The notes beneath the pieces are model-generated. The model searched no databases. It was given only the letters and a program-made list of their open reading frames with translations, and was not told the DNA's origin. Source: Macrosoma leucophasiata (taxonomy: Eukaryota > Arthropoda > Insecta > Lepidoptera > Hedylidae). From it: 64,000 nucleotides of DNA. Numbering within the stretch: position 1 is the first letter of the stretch; every line of letters begins with the position of its first letter. The position numbers and the translations under genes are program-made. The stretch spans positions 20,000,001 through 20,064,000 of the forward strand of contig JAWQUS010000023.1 of assembly GCA_036365455.1 (NCBI GenBank). The letters run 5' to 3'. Positions 44,046-55,282 of this stretch are shown here, one piece after another.

Positions 44046-44324
44046 CTGTAGATAGAGACCATCAATATGAACTGAAGACTAAGGTATGTGTTTTCGGAAA
44101 TCATATTTACCTACAACGAAATACAATGTAACAAATAGAATGATCTCTGAGTCAAGTTAATTAAATTTCAAGTTACATTACTTCACTTGGATTTGTAGTG
44201 AAATGTGATACGACACATACCTACTGCACAGACACTCTGATTAATCTGTTCACTAATATAACAAAATACTACCATGTTTATGGAAAGAGCTACATTGTGA
44301 AGATAGTGCGCGCGTTCTGTGGTA

Positions 44325-44445
44325 AAACTGTCGCCACCGATATCGGCAATCCGCATGCCAATCGTGGCGATTATAGCAATTTCTCCTATTTTGGAAAAAC
44401 TTTTTTGTCCAGCAGTGGACGTCTTTCACTTGACACGAATATGAA
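44325..44445 (-). repeat. Dispersed repeat E, fragment
   Basis: Contains GTCCAGCAGTGGACGTCTTT and AATCGTGGCGATTATAGCAA, the inverted equivalents of sequence at 31005-31070. Confidence 0.6.
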
Positions 44446-44674
44446 ATTTTGAAACCACCTCGTCAGTGTGCAAGCATTTAATGACTGAAGATGAGATACG
44501 TTCCATGCTTCCATGCTTCCATGCTAGTAACGTATTAAACCTCATTTAGAAAAGCCAATAGCACTCGCTCTCGCAGAGAAATAAAAATGAAGATCCTCTG
44601 TACTCCGCTGGGAACGAGCGCACACAGAGTAACCGATTGCAGACAGTACACGTCATGTCGTTGAAGTTTTTATA

Positions 44675-44868
44675 TCTCTTCTAATATATAAAATTCTCAT
44701 GTCACAGTTTTCGTTGCCATACTCCTCCGAAACGGCTGGACAGATTTTCATGAAATTTTGTGAGCATATTGGGTAGGTCTGAGAATCGGCCAACATCTAT
44801 TTTTCATAACATTTTTGGACATTTTTTTTTAATTTTCTAGGGCGATACGAAGTTAGCCGGACAGCTAG
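44675..44868 (+). mobile_element. Mini-Helitron
   Basis: About 194 bp from TCTCTTCTAATATATAAAAT to CGGACAGCTAG followed by T, with a short GGC...GCC hairpin before the CTAG end. It holds the phrases CTCCTCCGAAACGGCTGGAC and GGTAGGTCTGAGAATCGGCC, which I recognise from abundant lepidopteran Helitron-type repeats. TC start, CTAG end and A/T insertion fit Helitron rules. It has no protein; the Rep/helicase would come from elsewhere. Confidence 0.75.
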
Positions 44869-44999
44869 TTTTATACATTTTTGTATTTTTTAAATCTTTT
44901 TTCCTGCTTTTTCATGAATATAGTCGAAATATACAAATAGAATGATATAACGTAAAATTTTATTATTTGGACTAGTTTTTGGCTGCATCAGAGATAACA

Positions 45000-45145
45000 G
45001 TGTAAAATCTTTTATCTCTGGTTCTGTTGGATTTTTAAATTTTTTTGGAAGTTTCCCATTACTTCAGAGTTTGCTGAGATGTCAACAAGCTCGCCACCTG
45101 TTACATGGGCCAACACGTAACCAGCAAATCTCGTTGCATTATTTT
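45000..45145 (+). repeat. SINE-D body
   Basis: TTTTATCTCTGGTTCTGTTG, GGAAGTTTCCCATTAC, GAGTTTGCTGAGATGTCAAC, CTCGCCACCTGTTACATGGG and CACGTAACCAGCAAATCTCG. Same order as 17995-18150, without a clear tRNA-like head. Confidence 0.65.
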
Positions 45146-45149
45146 TTCT

Positions 45150-45369
45150 TATTTTATGTAATGAAAATGGCAAACAAGCATGCAGTTGACATTGATGTTA
45201 AGTGATGACTGCGGCCGCAGACTAGAGGTCAAAATGCAGATGCATTCCACTTCTGGGGCCTAAGATGTAATTTCTCTGTGCCGGAAAAATTACAGGGCCG
45301 TACATTACTATCTGACCGGAATACGATAGTGCTAAACACTACCATTTAGCGACAAGTATATTAGGTAAT
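45150..45369 (-). repeat. SINE-A, 5'-truncated
   Basis: Tail and body present (ATGGCAAACAAGCATGCAGT ... CATTTAGCGACAAGTATATT), breaking off after AGGTAATT. A deletion removes the region around the GACACCCACACAAAG landmark. Confidence 0.8.
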
Positions 45370-46472
45370 TAAAAACCGGGCACCGCACCAGCACCGAGAC
45401 ACATGTGGTGGTGGTGTATCTACTCACGTTGTCACACGATACATCAAAATTATGCCTTGCCCCGGTACAGTACCTATGGGTGCAATTTACTAATGGAGAG
45501 GAGCGTTTCTTGTTTATTTGTAAACGATAAAATATTAAGCACATTTTATTTTATAACCTCCTAATGACGCACAACATTGTCACGGGTATCTTTGGAGAAG
45601 GCTTTTTTTCAGCAAATTGTCACTTTGGAAGTCTCATTTTCAAAGACTTATCTAGATACTAGGTATAGCATTACCCTTACAAATAGGTTAAATAAAAAAA
45701 AAGGTTCGATTCCAAGCATGGAGACCTCCCATCATTTTATTTTTGTATTAAAATCATAAAGCGATTCACAAAATAAATCTCCGTACTGACTTTCAGAGAC
45801 GTGAGACAGACAGACATGGCGAAACCATCAGAGCGCCATTTTTACCATTTGTCTACGCAGCCCTAAAAACAAATTACGACTTCTGAATTTATATCCTTGC
45901 GTCACATTCACACACTCCATACCGTTACTCGATAAATTGATTACTGGAATTTGTGTCGATTTATGGCACTGCAGTGCAAATATTGCTGCTAAAAATAATT
46001 TAATTATTCATAATATTCATTCAATTTAATATGTTTATGTATAAAAACAAAACGATAATAAAATATTAGTTGCGACTCATCGCCACTTGTCAATGTCCAT
46101 GCGTTGAATGATTTTTGGGGTTCCGTAGCCTAAAAGTACCGTAGGTGTAAGCAGCCCTCAGCTATTACTTGAAAAGTGTGTTAACAAGCAAAAAGTTGTA
46201 TAACAGTTGTGTATCGGCAAACAAAATTCGGCTTGTTACACAAGTCGAAGACGCGGGTAAATGTGTTTGCTTAACCCAAACAAGAAGCAGCTTTTTTATT
46301 TGGTGATGAACGACGACTGAAAACATAACTTGTTTCGCCTGTTTTTCCTTCATTGCATCTATGTAATGGAGATTTCGTAAAGGAAAAAGTAGCATTGATA
46401 GCAATAGATGTCGTAACTGCTAGCTTAAGGCAATCCAATAAATGTGAAGGAAATATTCGACAGTCAGGTGAG
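45370..46472. other. Non-coding; scrap of repeat G
   Basis: GGGGTTCCGTAGCCTAAAAG near 46118 is a phrase of a common insect repeat (see 52020-52225). Nothing else recognised. Confidence 0.45.
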
Positions 46473-46560
46473 GACTTCGGTAGCTCAGTTGGGAGAGCGG
46501 CTGGCGGCTGGACTAGAGATATGAGGGATTGTGGTCCTGGTGAACCCAGTTCCGCCTCAA
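46473..46560 (+). repeat. tRNA-like unit, diverged
   Basis: Starts GACTTCGGTAGCTCAGTTGG (box A intact), then GAGAGCGGCTGG and a duplicated GGCGGCTGG, a decayed T-arm and the same kind of T-rich flank (TTCTTTCTATTTTTTTCTTT). Confidence 0.6.
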
Positions 46561-47074
46561 TTAACGTTCTTTCTATTTTTTTCTTTAGTAAAAAGATAAG
46601 TTGAACGAAATAATCTAAGACCTTGTTATTAGAAACTGCGATCATCGAGGAGTTCGTAAATAATAAAAATTAATACATGTTTCATTCAATATTTCGGATT
46701 TTTTCCGATATCTTTTAATCTATTTGTCTTCTTCCGAATTCTGCTAAAATTGTAAAAAAATAATCTTGGAGCTCTAAATTGTACTGAGATATAATTCTTG
46801 CTGTTTATGCGTCTATTAAACATTGCTACTATAATTATTAATTTAATAAAAAAGCTCTCAAATACCTCCGCGTACACGCTAAGCCTTTTTAAATCAAATA
46901 TTTAAAAGTGTTCAATAGCAATAACAACATTCCCAATCCAACATCCATTTCCAATCAAATAAAAAATACCATTTATTACCCGCTCCTTTAATTTGAGAAC
47001 CTACATTTTTAGATTGCCATTAATCGCGTGAAAGGTTGAGAAAGGTCCCAGATGTGTGCGGAATTACGCAAGCT
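46561..47074. other. Non-coding
   Basis: AT-rich; nothing recognised. Confidence 0.4.
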
Positions 47075-47113
47075 TAAGGGCTCTTACATACTAGGATGCC
47101 ATGGCTATGTTGC

Positions 47114-47273
47114 CGGCCCTGTAATTTCCGGCACAGAGGCATAACACCTTAGGCCTCAGGAGTGGTAACGCATCTGCATTGTGTGGGTTTCTATAGGCTG
47201 CAGTCATCACTTAACATCAATGTGAACTGCATGCTTGTTTGCCACTTCGATTACATAATAATAAAAAAAATAA
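47114..47273 (+). repeat. SINE-A, 5'-truncated, inside Harbinger-like element
   Basis: GGCCCTGTAATTTCCGGCAC to TTGCCACTTCGATTACATAA with an A-rich tail. It lacks the first 120 bp. Confidence 0.8.
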
Positions 47274-48050
47274 GGGGGGCAGAGCAGCTTGTGGCGAGCT
47301 GTTGGTGAATAGCGACACCACCCCCTACCATCATCTCGAGTTCCTCCGAGAGAACTGGGCTCCGTCTCGTCCGCCACACAGAGGTACGGCCGGACAGAGC
47401 ATCAGGTCTCTCACCTCTGGCTTGCCTTCATTGGCCGGTCCGAGTGGGGCGCTAGAGGTATGGCATTTGCAGAAATTTAGATAATAGGCTGTTGTCTAAA
47501 TTTCTGCAAGAGCCATACACTCGGGGGTGGAAGTGTCTAAAGGCATAATAGCAAGGAAGCTCGCTCCGAGCTCGAGATTACTCGCTCGTGATGGTGAAAC
47601 CGGGGCCACACCTCTCGACACCCCCAGCCTCTCTCAACAGTGTTGCCCCCCGTCGACCATCGGGTTGGCTGTTTGGGGGGCCCACCAAGGAGAGGCGAGT
47701 CACCACCTGCCTAAAGTAGGATTCGATAATGTGAGATGTTGAATATAGGCAGGTGCCGGATCTCACTCCATAGGCCCAGCCAGCTAGTCCCCCCAGTTCA
47801 CCCCCATAGCCCAAAGTTTGGCGAATCACTTATCATTACAATAGTCCCATTATATTCTGCGGGGTCTGTCTGTGCCTGTATTAACTATTGATGCAGTCAG
47901 AGAGAGGTCCCGCCGAATATAACCCATTACAAAGTAGATCAAAATTCTCGAAAGGGCCTCTACGTGTTGGACCCCCTATGTCCCCGCGCAAGCCTGACAA
48001 AGGTCCGGGGTTCAAATTGGACCCCGTGCTGACGAGAGACATAATAAAAA
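47274..48050 (+). repeat. GC-rich retroelement-like unit with A-tail
   Basis: About 780 bp from GGGGGGCAGAGCAGCTTGTG to GACATAATAAAAAAAAAA, much richer in GC than its surroundings. Two hairpins: 47458-47481 with 47495-47518 (24 bp, 2 mismatches) and cacctgccta / taggcaggtg (47704-47713 and 47746-47755). It resembles untranslated-region sequence of a lepidopteran LINE, possibly 5' and 3' parts joined without the ORFs. No convincing protein on either strand. Confidence 0.45.
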
Positions 48051-48110
48051 AAAAAATACGTAGCCAACTAGCTACGTAGTACATGGCATCCTAGTGAGTT
48101 AGGGCCCTAA

Positions 48111-49129
48111 GGGTACTTCAGTTCAATTGCATAAAACATCCCTTTACAGCAAAAGAAACGGCGAACGGTGTTTTCAAAAGGTTTGGTAATATTGATATGT
48201 GTTTTTTTGAGATGAAAGATTCTATTGTAGCAACTGTATGTTTTTGGAATGTTTTATTTCGAAAATATGACGTAAGCGGACGCTAAATTGCTTTACAATA
48301 AAATTGCTATTAATTTTTTTGTAACCTACCTCTATGTATACCATTGAGTATCATTGAAGAGGTCTTAATAGAAACATACAGGAAAATAACACGTATTGAC
48401 CTAGCTAAAAGAGAAAACGTCACAGCATAATTTAAAGCATATTACTTATCGTACACATAATGAGAGGCGAGCTAAGCCAAAACGTACGCGGATAGCATAA
48501 ACTAAACGCTCGTTCGCCCCACTTAATTTTAAAACGTTGGACGTCTTCCAACCGGCGTTAAGACTGCTTAAGAGGCCAATAAATTTTAAGATGAGTATTT
48601 TTTGAAGAGATTTTCTTGGAGATGACAGCCATGAATTACGCTGATGTTATAAATGGTAAAGTTTAGTCGTCAAGTTGTTTGTTTTTCAATCAGGAAGTCT
48701 AAGGGGAACTTGGAACATCTTTTTTGTGGTTAACATAAAAATAAACAGTGAAGCGTAATGAGTAGGTACTTTTGCGGCTTCTGTGCATTTTTATAATTTA
48801 AGCTATTTTAATTTGTTTCACGTAACAAATACTAATCAATAAGATGAATGAGAAGATTCTCTATACAGTGCCAATTGTGGTGCGCTGTACTGTTTTGGTT
48901 AGATTGCGTTGTACGGCAAACTTCTGGCAAAGAGACAAAAAAAAAATTAAAAACAGGAGTGAGTACGTGTTTACGATGAGACATCTAGTTTTGAATGATA
49001 ACATCGTATTTGAATGATAACAAGGCATTCTTGTTAATTTTTCATGTCATGAAAGTGTTGTGTGTAGTTCCTTGTTTAAGTTTACAGTCCATTTAGGGGT
49101 ATGTTAATATACCTTACATACATTTTCAT
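48111..49129. other. Non-coding
   Basis: Nothing recognised. Confidence 0.4.
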
Positions 49130-49305
49130 AAAACCCGGCGATTTCAACATAGATGTGTTGCCACTCAATATGCCAAATCTGTTGTTTCTGTACTGGAAAT
49201 TATGAAGCCATACATTACCACTTGAATGCACTTGAATGTGATAGCGCGGAACGCTACCATTTAGATCCAAATAGATAGGTCTCCATCGCTGGTGCTCTAC
49301 CACAT
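49130..49305 (-). repeat. SINE-A, decayed
   Basis: ATTATGAAGCCATACATTAC, GCGGAACGCTACCATTTAG and a head remnant CTGGTGCTCTACCAC. Many substitutions and a duplicated acttgaatg. Confidence 0.6.
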
Positions 49306-49760
49306 GAGCCCATGAGTAGCAGTTAATCTATTTTATATTCAAAAGTCTAAATGCAGCAGTAGTAGTTTTTCCTCTATTTTATGACACAAGTTTTGTAAGA
49401 AACACGTGGTAATGATTAGATGTTCGTATTCACTTCCTACCTCATCGTTTTCTTATAACGCTCAAATGTAACATTGTTGAGTCATATCGATTATAAAATA
49501 TAATGGGGCAAGTCCTCGTTCATTGATCTCACATGATCAGCCATGAGCACTTCAATTACTTCTTCAGTTTTAGTAAAACAGATCAAAACGGTTTCAGTAA
49601 CAACGAAATAATCAGTATTTAGTGCCGAGTTTTTAAGTAAATCTTCAATATTCAAGAGCTCTAAAGATTAGAATGGGGTTAATTGATATTAGATACAATA
49701 TAAGCTACAATTTTTACTGTTATATTTTGTGGATTGGATTTGTAACTATTTATGTATTAT
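49306..49760. other. Non-coding
   Basis: Nothing recognised. Confidence 0.4.
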
Positions 49761-49761
49761 A

Positions 49762-49800
49762 CTAGCTGGCCGATGAACTTCGTATAGCCAAATTTAAAAA
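49762..49800 (-). mobile_element. Helitron 3' end scrap
   Basis: The plus strand reads ACTAGCTGGCCGATGAACTT, the inverse of a Helitron-type 3' terminus (…GGCCAGCTAGT). Followed at 49830-49870 by a minus-strand SINE-A head scrap. Confidence 0.45.
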
Positions 49801-49894
49801 AATAATTTGGTGACAGAAGGATTGAAGTGGTGATGCTTACCTCTACTCACTGGAACTCTCTCCACCAGTAGGAATATTTCTTTTAATATTATCT

Positions 49895-50050
49895 TTTAAT
49901 GTTCAGTGCACAGCATACGCTAATCGGAGAGGCAATAAGCAAAGTAAGGGCGCGGATAGATTAGCGACAGATGCCGTCACACGTGCGTGTTCTCACCGGC
50001 ACACGGTAAGCGGATTAGAGACGTGTACCACAGATTATGATGTAACAGAA
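49895..50050 (+). repeat. Duplicated unknown block, copy 1
   Basis: Contains AGGGCGCGGATAGATTAGCG, CCGTCACACGTGCG and CACGGTAAGCGGATTAGAGA. Strongly similar to 50300-50435 in the same orientation. It matches no repeat or RNA family that I know. Confidence 0.55.
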
Positions 50051-50299
50051 GGTACATCCAACGCATCAGCACCATCATTATAGTGAATGATTACGTGAGC
50101 CTATCAATATCCATACAAAAAGTTCTTAATGTTTGGGTATCGATACGATCGATGATTTGCCCTCCCTAAGACCGAAAATGGGCCAGAAATAATAAACATT
50201 AATCCATCAACTAAACGAAGTTCTAAAAGTGGTAGTACCCAAGCCACTGAGTTCCGTCACTAGACCACTACTACGGTTAAAGTTAGCAGTTAAGTTTAA

Positions 50300-50435
50300 A
50301 GACGCGAACACATCGAAGCGGCACTAAGCGAATTTAGGGCGCGGACAGATTAGCGGCAGACACCGTCACATGCGCCCGCTCTCACCAGTGCACGGTAAGC
50401 TGATTAGAGACGTGTGCCATTGAGTATAAGAACAG
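50300..50435 (+). repeat. Duplicated unknown block, copy 2
   Basis: AGGGCGCGGACAGATTAGCG, CCGTCACATGCGCC and CACGGTAAGCTGATTAGAGA. Differences from copy 1 are mostly transitions. Spacing between copies is about 400 bp. Confidence 0.55.
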
Positions 50436-51039
50436 TATGGAATTGTCGACCTCCTAGATGAATTTTCAGAAAATTTTCTTTTAATAATACCCGAAATTTA
50501 CATTCTGAAATAGCTCGTGCAATTCGTAGTCATTAAGTTTTTTATTTATAATGTTTTCCCTTAGCAAATGTTCATCATGATATCCCCAGATAAGTGTTAT
50601 TTGCATTTGCCCATTCCCTTCTTGCTACCCTCGGAGTTAGGTAATTTGATTTGAAGTTAAATTGTTTTTTTTTATATTATGACTCTTGTGTGAATGGGGC
50701 CGGTGTTACGTGTGTTTCCCGGTCTCATTTAATGTGCACACTGCTGTCTGCGGCTACACTCTGTGTGCACCCAGCTTTAATATACATGGTGCCAATTAAA
50801 TCTAACATCGTCATGAAATTATGATACATCGCTTGTACGGTTTCAATGGAATTTAATCCGTCTATGTCGAGATAATGGCATTATTATATTTAACGTGGTA
50901 CAAACAAACGTAGAGAGCGCAGGCATTCATGTTAGCCAATTTGAAATGGTGATATTGGTAGAGACATGATTCTTCAACACAATTTTTTTGTGTTATGGAG
51001 TTGACTATCAAGCAATTTGGAATGAAAATAAGAGATCTA
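50436..51039. other. Non-coding; GTGCAC-rich patch
   Basis: A patch at 50728-50772 contains atgtgcacactgctgtctgc and later ctctgtgtgcac. Nothing else recognised. Confidence 0.4.
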
Positions 51040-51124
51040 ATTTTTTTTTTATCTAATGGAAGTGGCAAACAAGCATGCAGTTCACATTGATATTAAGTAA
51101 TGACTGCACCCTATAGACACTTAC
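51040..51124 (-). repeat. SINE-A 3' fragment
   Basis: T-rich start then GGAAGTGGCAAACAAGCATG to CCTATAGACACTTACC. Only the last 80 bp of the family. Confidence 0.75.
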
Positions 51125-52019
51125 CATGGATTCCACTGTCTGTGTAAAATATTTTTCTACTGTGCCAAACCTCAAGTATTATAACGAAGCGTTTGGTGAT
51201 ATCGTTTGGTAGGATTTAGCATTGTGGTAGTTGTCATATTTTTATTTTTCACAATAACATGTACGAGTGAATTTAGAAATTAAAGAAAAATCGAATCGAA
51301 ACCTGGCTGAAGACCCAGCGGTCTAGGGTTCAATTTCCACCGAACTCAAAGAATTATTTGTGATTTTTTTTTCAAATAATCATACGTATAAACAAGCATG
51401 CGTTATTGCGAAACATTCAAAGAAATATTGTAGAGATTATATTTGGGGATTTTCTCGCATGTTCAATACTCGTTCTTAAAAGTCGCTTTTGCAACCGTGG
51501 TCGCCAGCAGTCACTGCTCGCAACAAAAAGGCAATACAATGAGTTGGAAGTATTGTACACGCGAGAAAATCCATAAATTTAATTTCTACAACGTATGAAG
51601 CCCACGAAAACATGCGAAAACGTTATTCAATGAAATATAACGTTTATCTACTAGCATAGAAGTCAAAGTATTGTTAGTAACACCATTAGCCTTATTAATT
51701 AAAAATCAATAAATAATTATAATTAACTACATTAAAAAGTTACACTTAACTGTATTCTTAATATAAAACTCTAACTAAAACCAAATTAATAAAACTGTCA
51801 CACACACAATGGAAATACAAAGCACGAGTCAAATATATCACACGACGGAACGTCACACAACTTGCTAAGACCGCGGCTCCGGCTGGATTAACCGCATTAC
51901 CATAAACTTATTCGGTTTGAGTTCCTTCGTGCGAATATTTTAAGCTAGTGCAAGTTAACTTTCCTATAAACCTGTGCCCGGGTAAAGGTACGATCATATG
52001 GCACCAGGTGTATTTATTA
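51125..52019. other. Non-coding; tRNA-like scrap
   Basis: 51300-51345 holds a box-B-like GGGTTCAATTTCC in a tRNA-like setting; probably a SINE scrap. No gene recognised. Confidence 0.4.
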
Positions 52020-52225
52020 CTGTTAATACTTTTTACGGTTTCGTACCCAAGGTGTAAAATAGAATCCTATTACTAAAATTCCGTCTATTGGTCCATTTTT
52101 CTGTCAATAGTTTGTATTTAATGAACCCTGATAGCTAGATAGTTGAAATGATCACAGACGATAAATTTCTGTTGCCATTTTATCAAAAATATGTATGTAC
52201 CATACAATTTGCGGGTGCTGTTACA
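52020..52225 (-). repeat. Dispersed insect repeat G, fragment
   Basis: Plus-strand phrases ACGGTTTCGTACCCAAGGTG, AATCCTATTACTAAAATTCC, GAACCCTGATAGCTAGATAG and ATTTCTGTTGCCATTTTATC are those of a widespread insect non-autonomous repeat. The opposite end of the same family, CGGCCAAGTGCCAGTTGGAC, lies at 53095-53170. Confidence 0.55.
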
Positions 52226-52315
52226 ATACATAATAATATATCACAAAATAAAATTAATACAAAGCATTTAAACTAAATATTACTTGCAAATAGATTACAA
52301 ATATAAATTAAAACT

Positions 52316-52564
52316 ACTGGTGGTAGAGCATTACCTAATATACTTACCGCTAAATGGTAGTGTTCAGCACTATCGTGTTCCGGTCAAGTGTAAATGTACG
52401 GCCCTGTAATTTCCGGCACAGAGGCATAACACCTTAGGCCTCAGGAGTGGTAACGCATCTGCTTTTTACCCTGGTCTTTGTGTGGGTGTTTATAGGTTGC
52501 AGTCATCACTTAACATCAACGTGAACTGCATGCTTGTTTGCCAGGTCCATTACATAAAAAAAAA
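52316..52564 (+). repeat. SINE-A with deleted 5' stem
   Basis: ACTGGTGGTAGAGC is joined directly to ATTACCTAATATACTTACCG, so exactly the stem-forming segment is missing; the rest is intact to CCAGGTCCATTACATAAAAA. Confidence 0.85.
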
Positions 52565-55097
52565 TGCCGCATTAAGGAACTTCGTTTCAACAATAATTTC
52601 GTTTTACACAAATCTGTGTGAAAACACCTTTACTTTAACAACACAGAACTTTCCTGCTTTGATTTTTGGCATTCCATTATACTGTTGAGATTTGGTAGGT
52701 TCGTAGCAGTTTCGTAGAGGGTCTACGCCGTAGCTTAATAGCTTATTCTTTACAACTGCCTTTTCAATTCAAACGTTTATCATTCTCCATCCCTTATATT
52801 TTACAAAAGCAGTATAATAATATGTTTTATAGCGTCACAGGAAATGAGATATGAGGTATAAGGAAGATGTTTTATCTGTGAAACGTGTTTCCTTAAAAAC
52901 AGGTCTCAGTACAATGAACGGCAATAAAAATATCCAATATTTTTTAACATTGCTCACCGAACTTCAATAAAAAAAATTGTTTCGTTAAAACTTCGCAAAG
53001 CCTTTATTTTAAAAAGTAAAGTGAAGTTTTATTACAAGTATTAATAAACGTTAAATAGTCGGGGCTCCAAAAACGGCCGCCTTTATAAAATACAAAGCGG
53101 CCAAGTGCCAGTTGGACTCGCTAGTAAAGGGTTCTAAAGTAGCAAGTAATATAAGACCCGTATTTTTGCAATTTTTTACTCACACGTTTATAAATATATC
53201 AAAGTTAATGTTTAGAATATCTCGTTCAAATAAAATTTGGTTGAAAGTTTTCAGTGAGAAATTTAAGAGTTTTACTTAAGGGTTTTTATTTTTAATCTTT
53301 TAATATATAAATTAAGAAATGGAATGTCTAAGAAACGAAAAGAGTAAAAAATAAAAATAAATCATTATTAAACCCTAATATTCCTTACTGACGCACATTT
53401 TATCGTTTCCGAATGATCAATCTTTCAAACGATTGAATGAAAAAAAAAAAATGTTTTAGAAATATCGATGTAATTTTTTAAAATATTCAAATTATCAACA
53501 TGCTTAGTTTTCACTTTTTTTTAGTTTCAGTTTCTAATATAGTAAAGTAAAGCAACAAAAAATAAAATAAAGCAAATCAAAGAATATGTCTACCTCTGAG
53601 TTTCTGTAGTCGTAATATGTACTTTCAAAATATTTGTGTGGAAGGCATCGTGGAGTTAAGACGTTGTTTTTAATGTAAGCCTAATTTGACACAAACTGTC
53701 TCTTTTACTACATTAAAGTCAAAACTTCAGCACGCTAGATGTTTTTTAATATTGTATGAATGTTAAGTAAAACTTTTGTTATTTGTTACACTCTGTTACA
53801 TAGAAGTTAATTAAAAATAAAATTAGACCTTAATTGAAGTATTAAAACGATACGCAGCAGCAACAACTTTAAATGTTCACAAATTTATGCTTTGCAATTA
53901 TGGTTGAACCTTCACATTTGATTTTCGAATAAACGAAATGCTCATAATATTTTAAAATTAAACAACAAATCTCGTACAATTAATAAAATTAACTAAAGAA
54001 GAGCAAAACAAACAAACAAGCGTCTCAAACGAACATGAATAATGTAATTAAGATCGCGAACAGTGTAAGAGGCTTCACTTAATTCGATGTCTCTAAAGCG
54101 ATTGAAAGCAGCTTCATCGCTGTTCGCTCGCTCGCTTACTGTCAGCGCTGACAGCCGCTTAATTCGCTCGAGGAGACTGCTAACTTAATTTCGTATAATA
54201 CAAAAAAAATCAGCTCTCGACGGAGTTGGCAGATATATTGGATCTGTTGTCTTATTTTTGACATGACTTCATTTTATGACGTCTCAACTTAGTTGCAAAT
54301 TAGTTTACTGAATCTAATTCTGCTTTTTTACTTTCTTGGTTCTTGGAAATTTTTAGTTTTCTCTTCATACGTATTTTATATTCCTTTTCTGGAAGTCAAA
54401 CTTAGGCATAAAATATAGTAATTGCATTAGAGATTAATTGAAAAAAAAAACAACAACAGTAATTGTGAGTAACTGCATTACTTTTATCTGTACTTTAAAT
54501 TTTACTTCACCCTACCATATAATTAAAGTTTTTTTTTCATTTTAGCTCATAAGTTGCTTATATATTTATCATATAATACCGAAATTTTGTCCTCAACATA
54601 CCAACGACCTCTCCGATGTAAGTTATACTTCAAAATAAATAATCCTTTAACACTTAGGTGAGAATATTTCATTAATGATCACATTCTTAAAATACCTCAC
54701 GTCTCTTTATTAAGCTTTACGCACGTTATAAAAGGTTATTTTAACATCAAATTTTCCTTTAATTTTCGGTGCATTGACTCGCAAATACTCGTGGATGTAA
54801 AACGACCCAGCTCTTAATGATCGTCGCGTTATATGAATATATAATATATTTATTTCGCATACAATTACTCAGTGTAGACACCGTAATTATCAACTTATAT
54901 TGAGAAAGTATATTCATGACACAGTGTCACCTGGTACGCGAGTGTTTATGTAGGTTATTTATAAAGTTCAACATTTATTTTGTTTACACATGTTATTTAA
55001 TTTGTAACACTGCTCACATACTGGGTATCTGGTAATACTGTACAAATACTATTTATATAGTGTAATTAGTATCTATACCCTCTTTTTCTTTATATAA
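52565..55097. other. Long sparse AT-rich stretch
   Basis: 53090-53170 is the other end of repeat G. A palindrome TGTCAGCGCTGACA lies near 54138-54151 in a CGCTCG-rich patch. No coding region or clear repeat otherwise. Confidence 0.45.
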
Positions 55098-55282
55098 TAA
55101 AATACGCTTACACTCACGGCCCCTATAAACCTGCGTTGAGGAGGGCGATGTTAACACACAACACATACACAAACACCCAAACCCGAAACAAAGTAGGCCG
55201 CACAAACATTTGTTCCTTGAAGGGGTCGAACCCGTCAGCCTCACATAAAACGGTCGTCCCACACCACTGGACTGACTTGTCA
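55098..55282 (-). repeat. tRNA-derived SINE (SINE-B)
   Basis: Minus strand: head near 55280 (TGACAAGTCAGTCCAGTGG), decayed box B GGTTCGACCCCTTCAAGG, body GTTTGTGTATGTGTTGTG, end CGTGAGTGTAAGCGTATTTT. Confidence 0.8.

Larger units (their letters stand above)
47078..48107. mobile_element. PIF/Harbinger-like element with retro-insertions
   Basis: Inverted ends of 26 bp: gggctcttacatactaggat (47078 on) and the complement of 48082-48107, agreeing at 22 of 26 positions with a perfect 14-bp core ACTAGGATGCCATG. TAA flanks both sides (47075-47077 and 48108-48110). GGGC-type ends and a 3-bp TWA target fit PIF/Harbinger. No transposase is seen; the inside is a SINE-A piece and a GC-rich retroelement-like unit. 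Confidence 0.65.

Noticed and set aside
47881..48084. Minus-strand frame with an NPGP sequence resembling a 2A-like peptide
   Set aside because: The required Asp-x-Glu before xNPGP is absent, the frame starts in the complement of an A-tail, and the element is sensed on the other strand.
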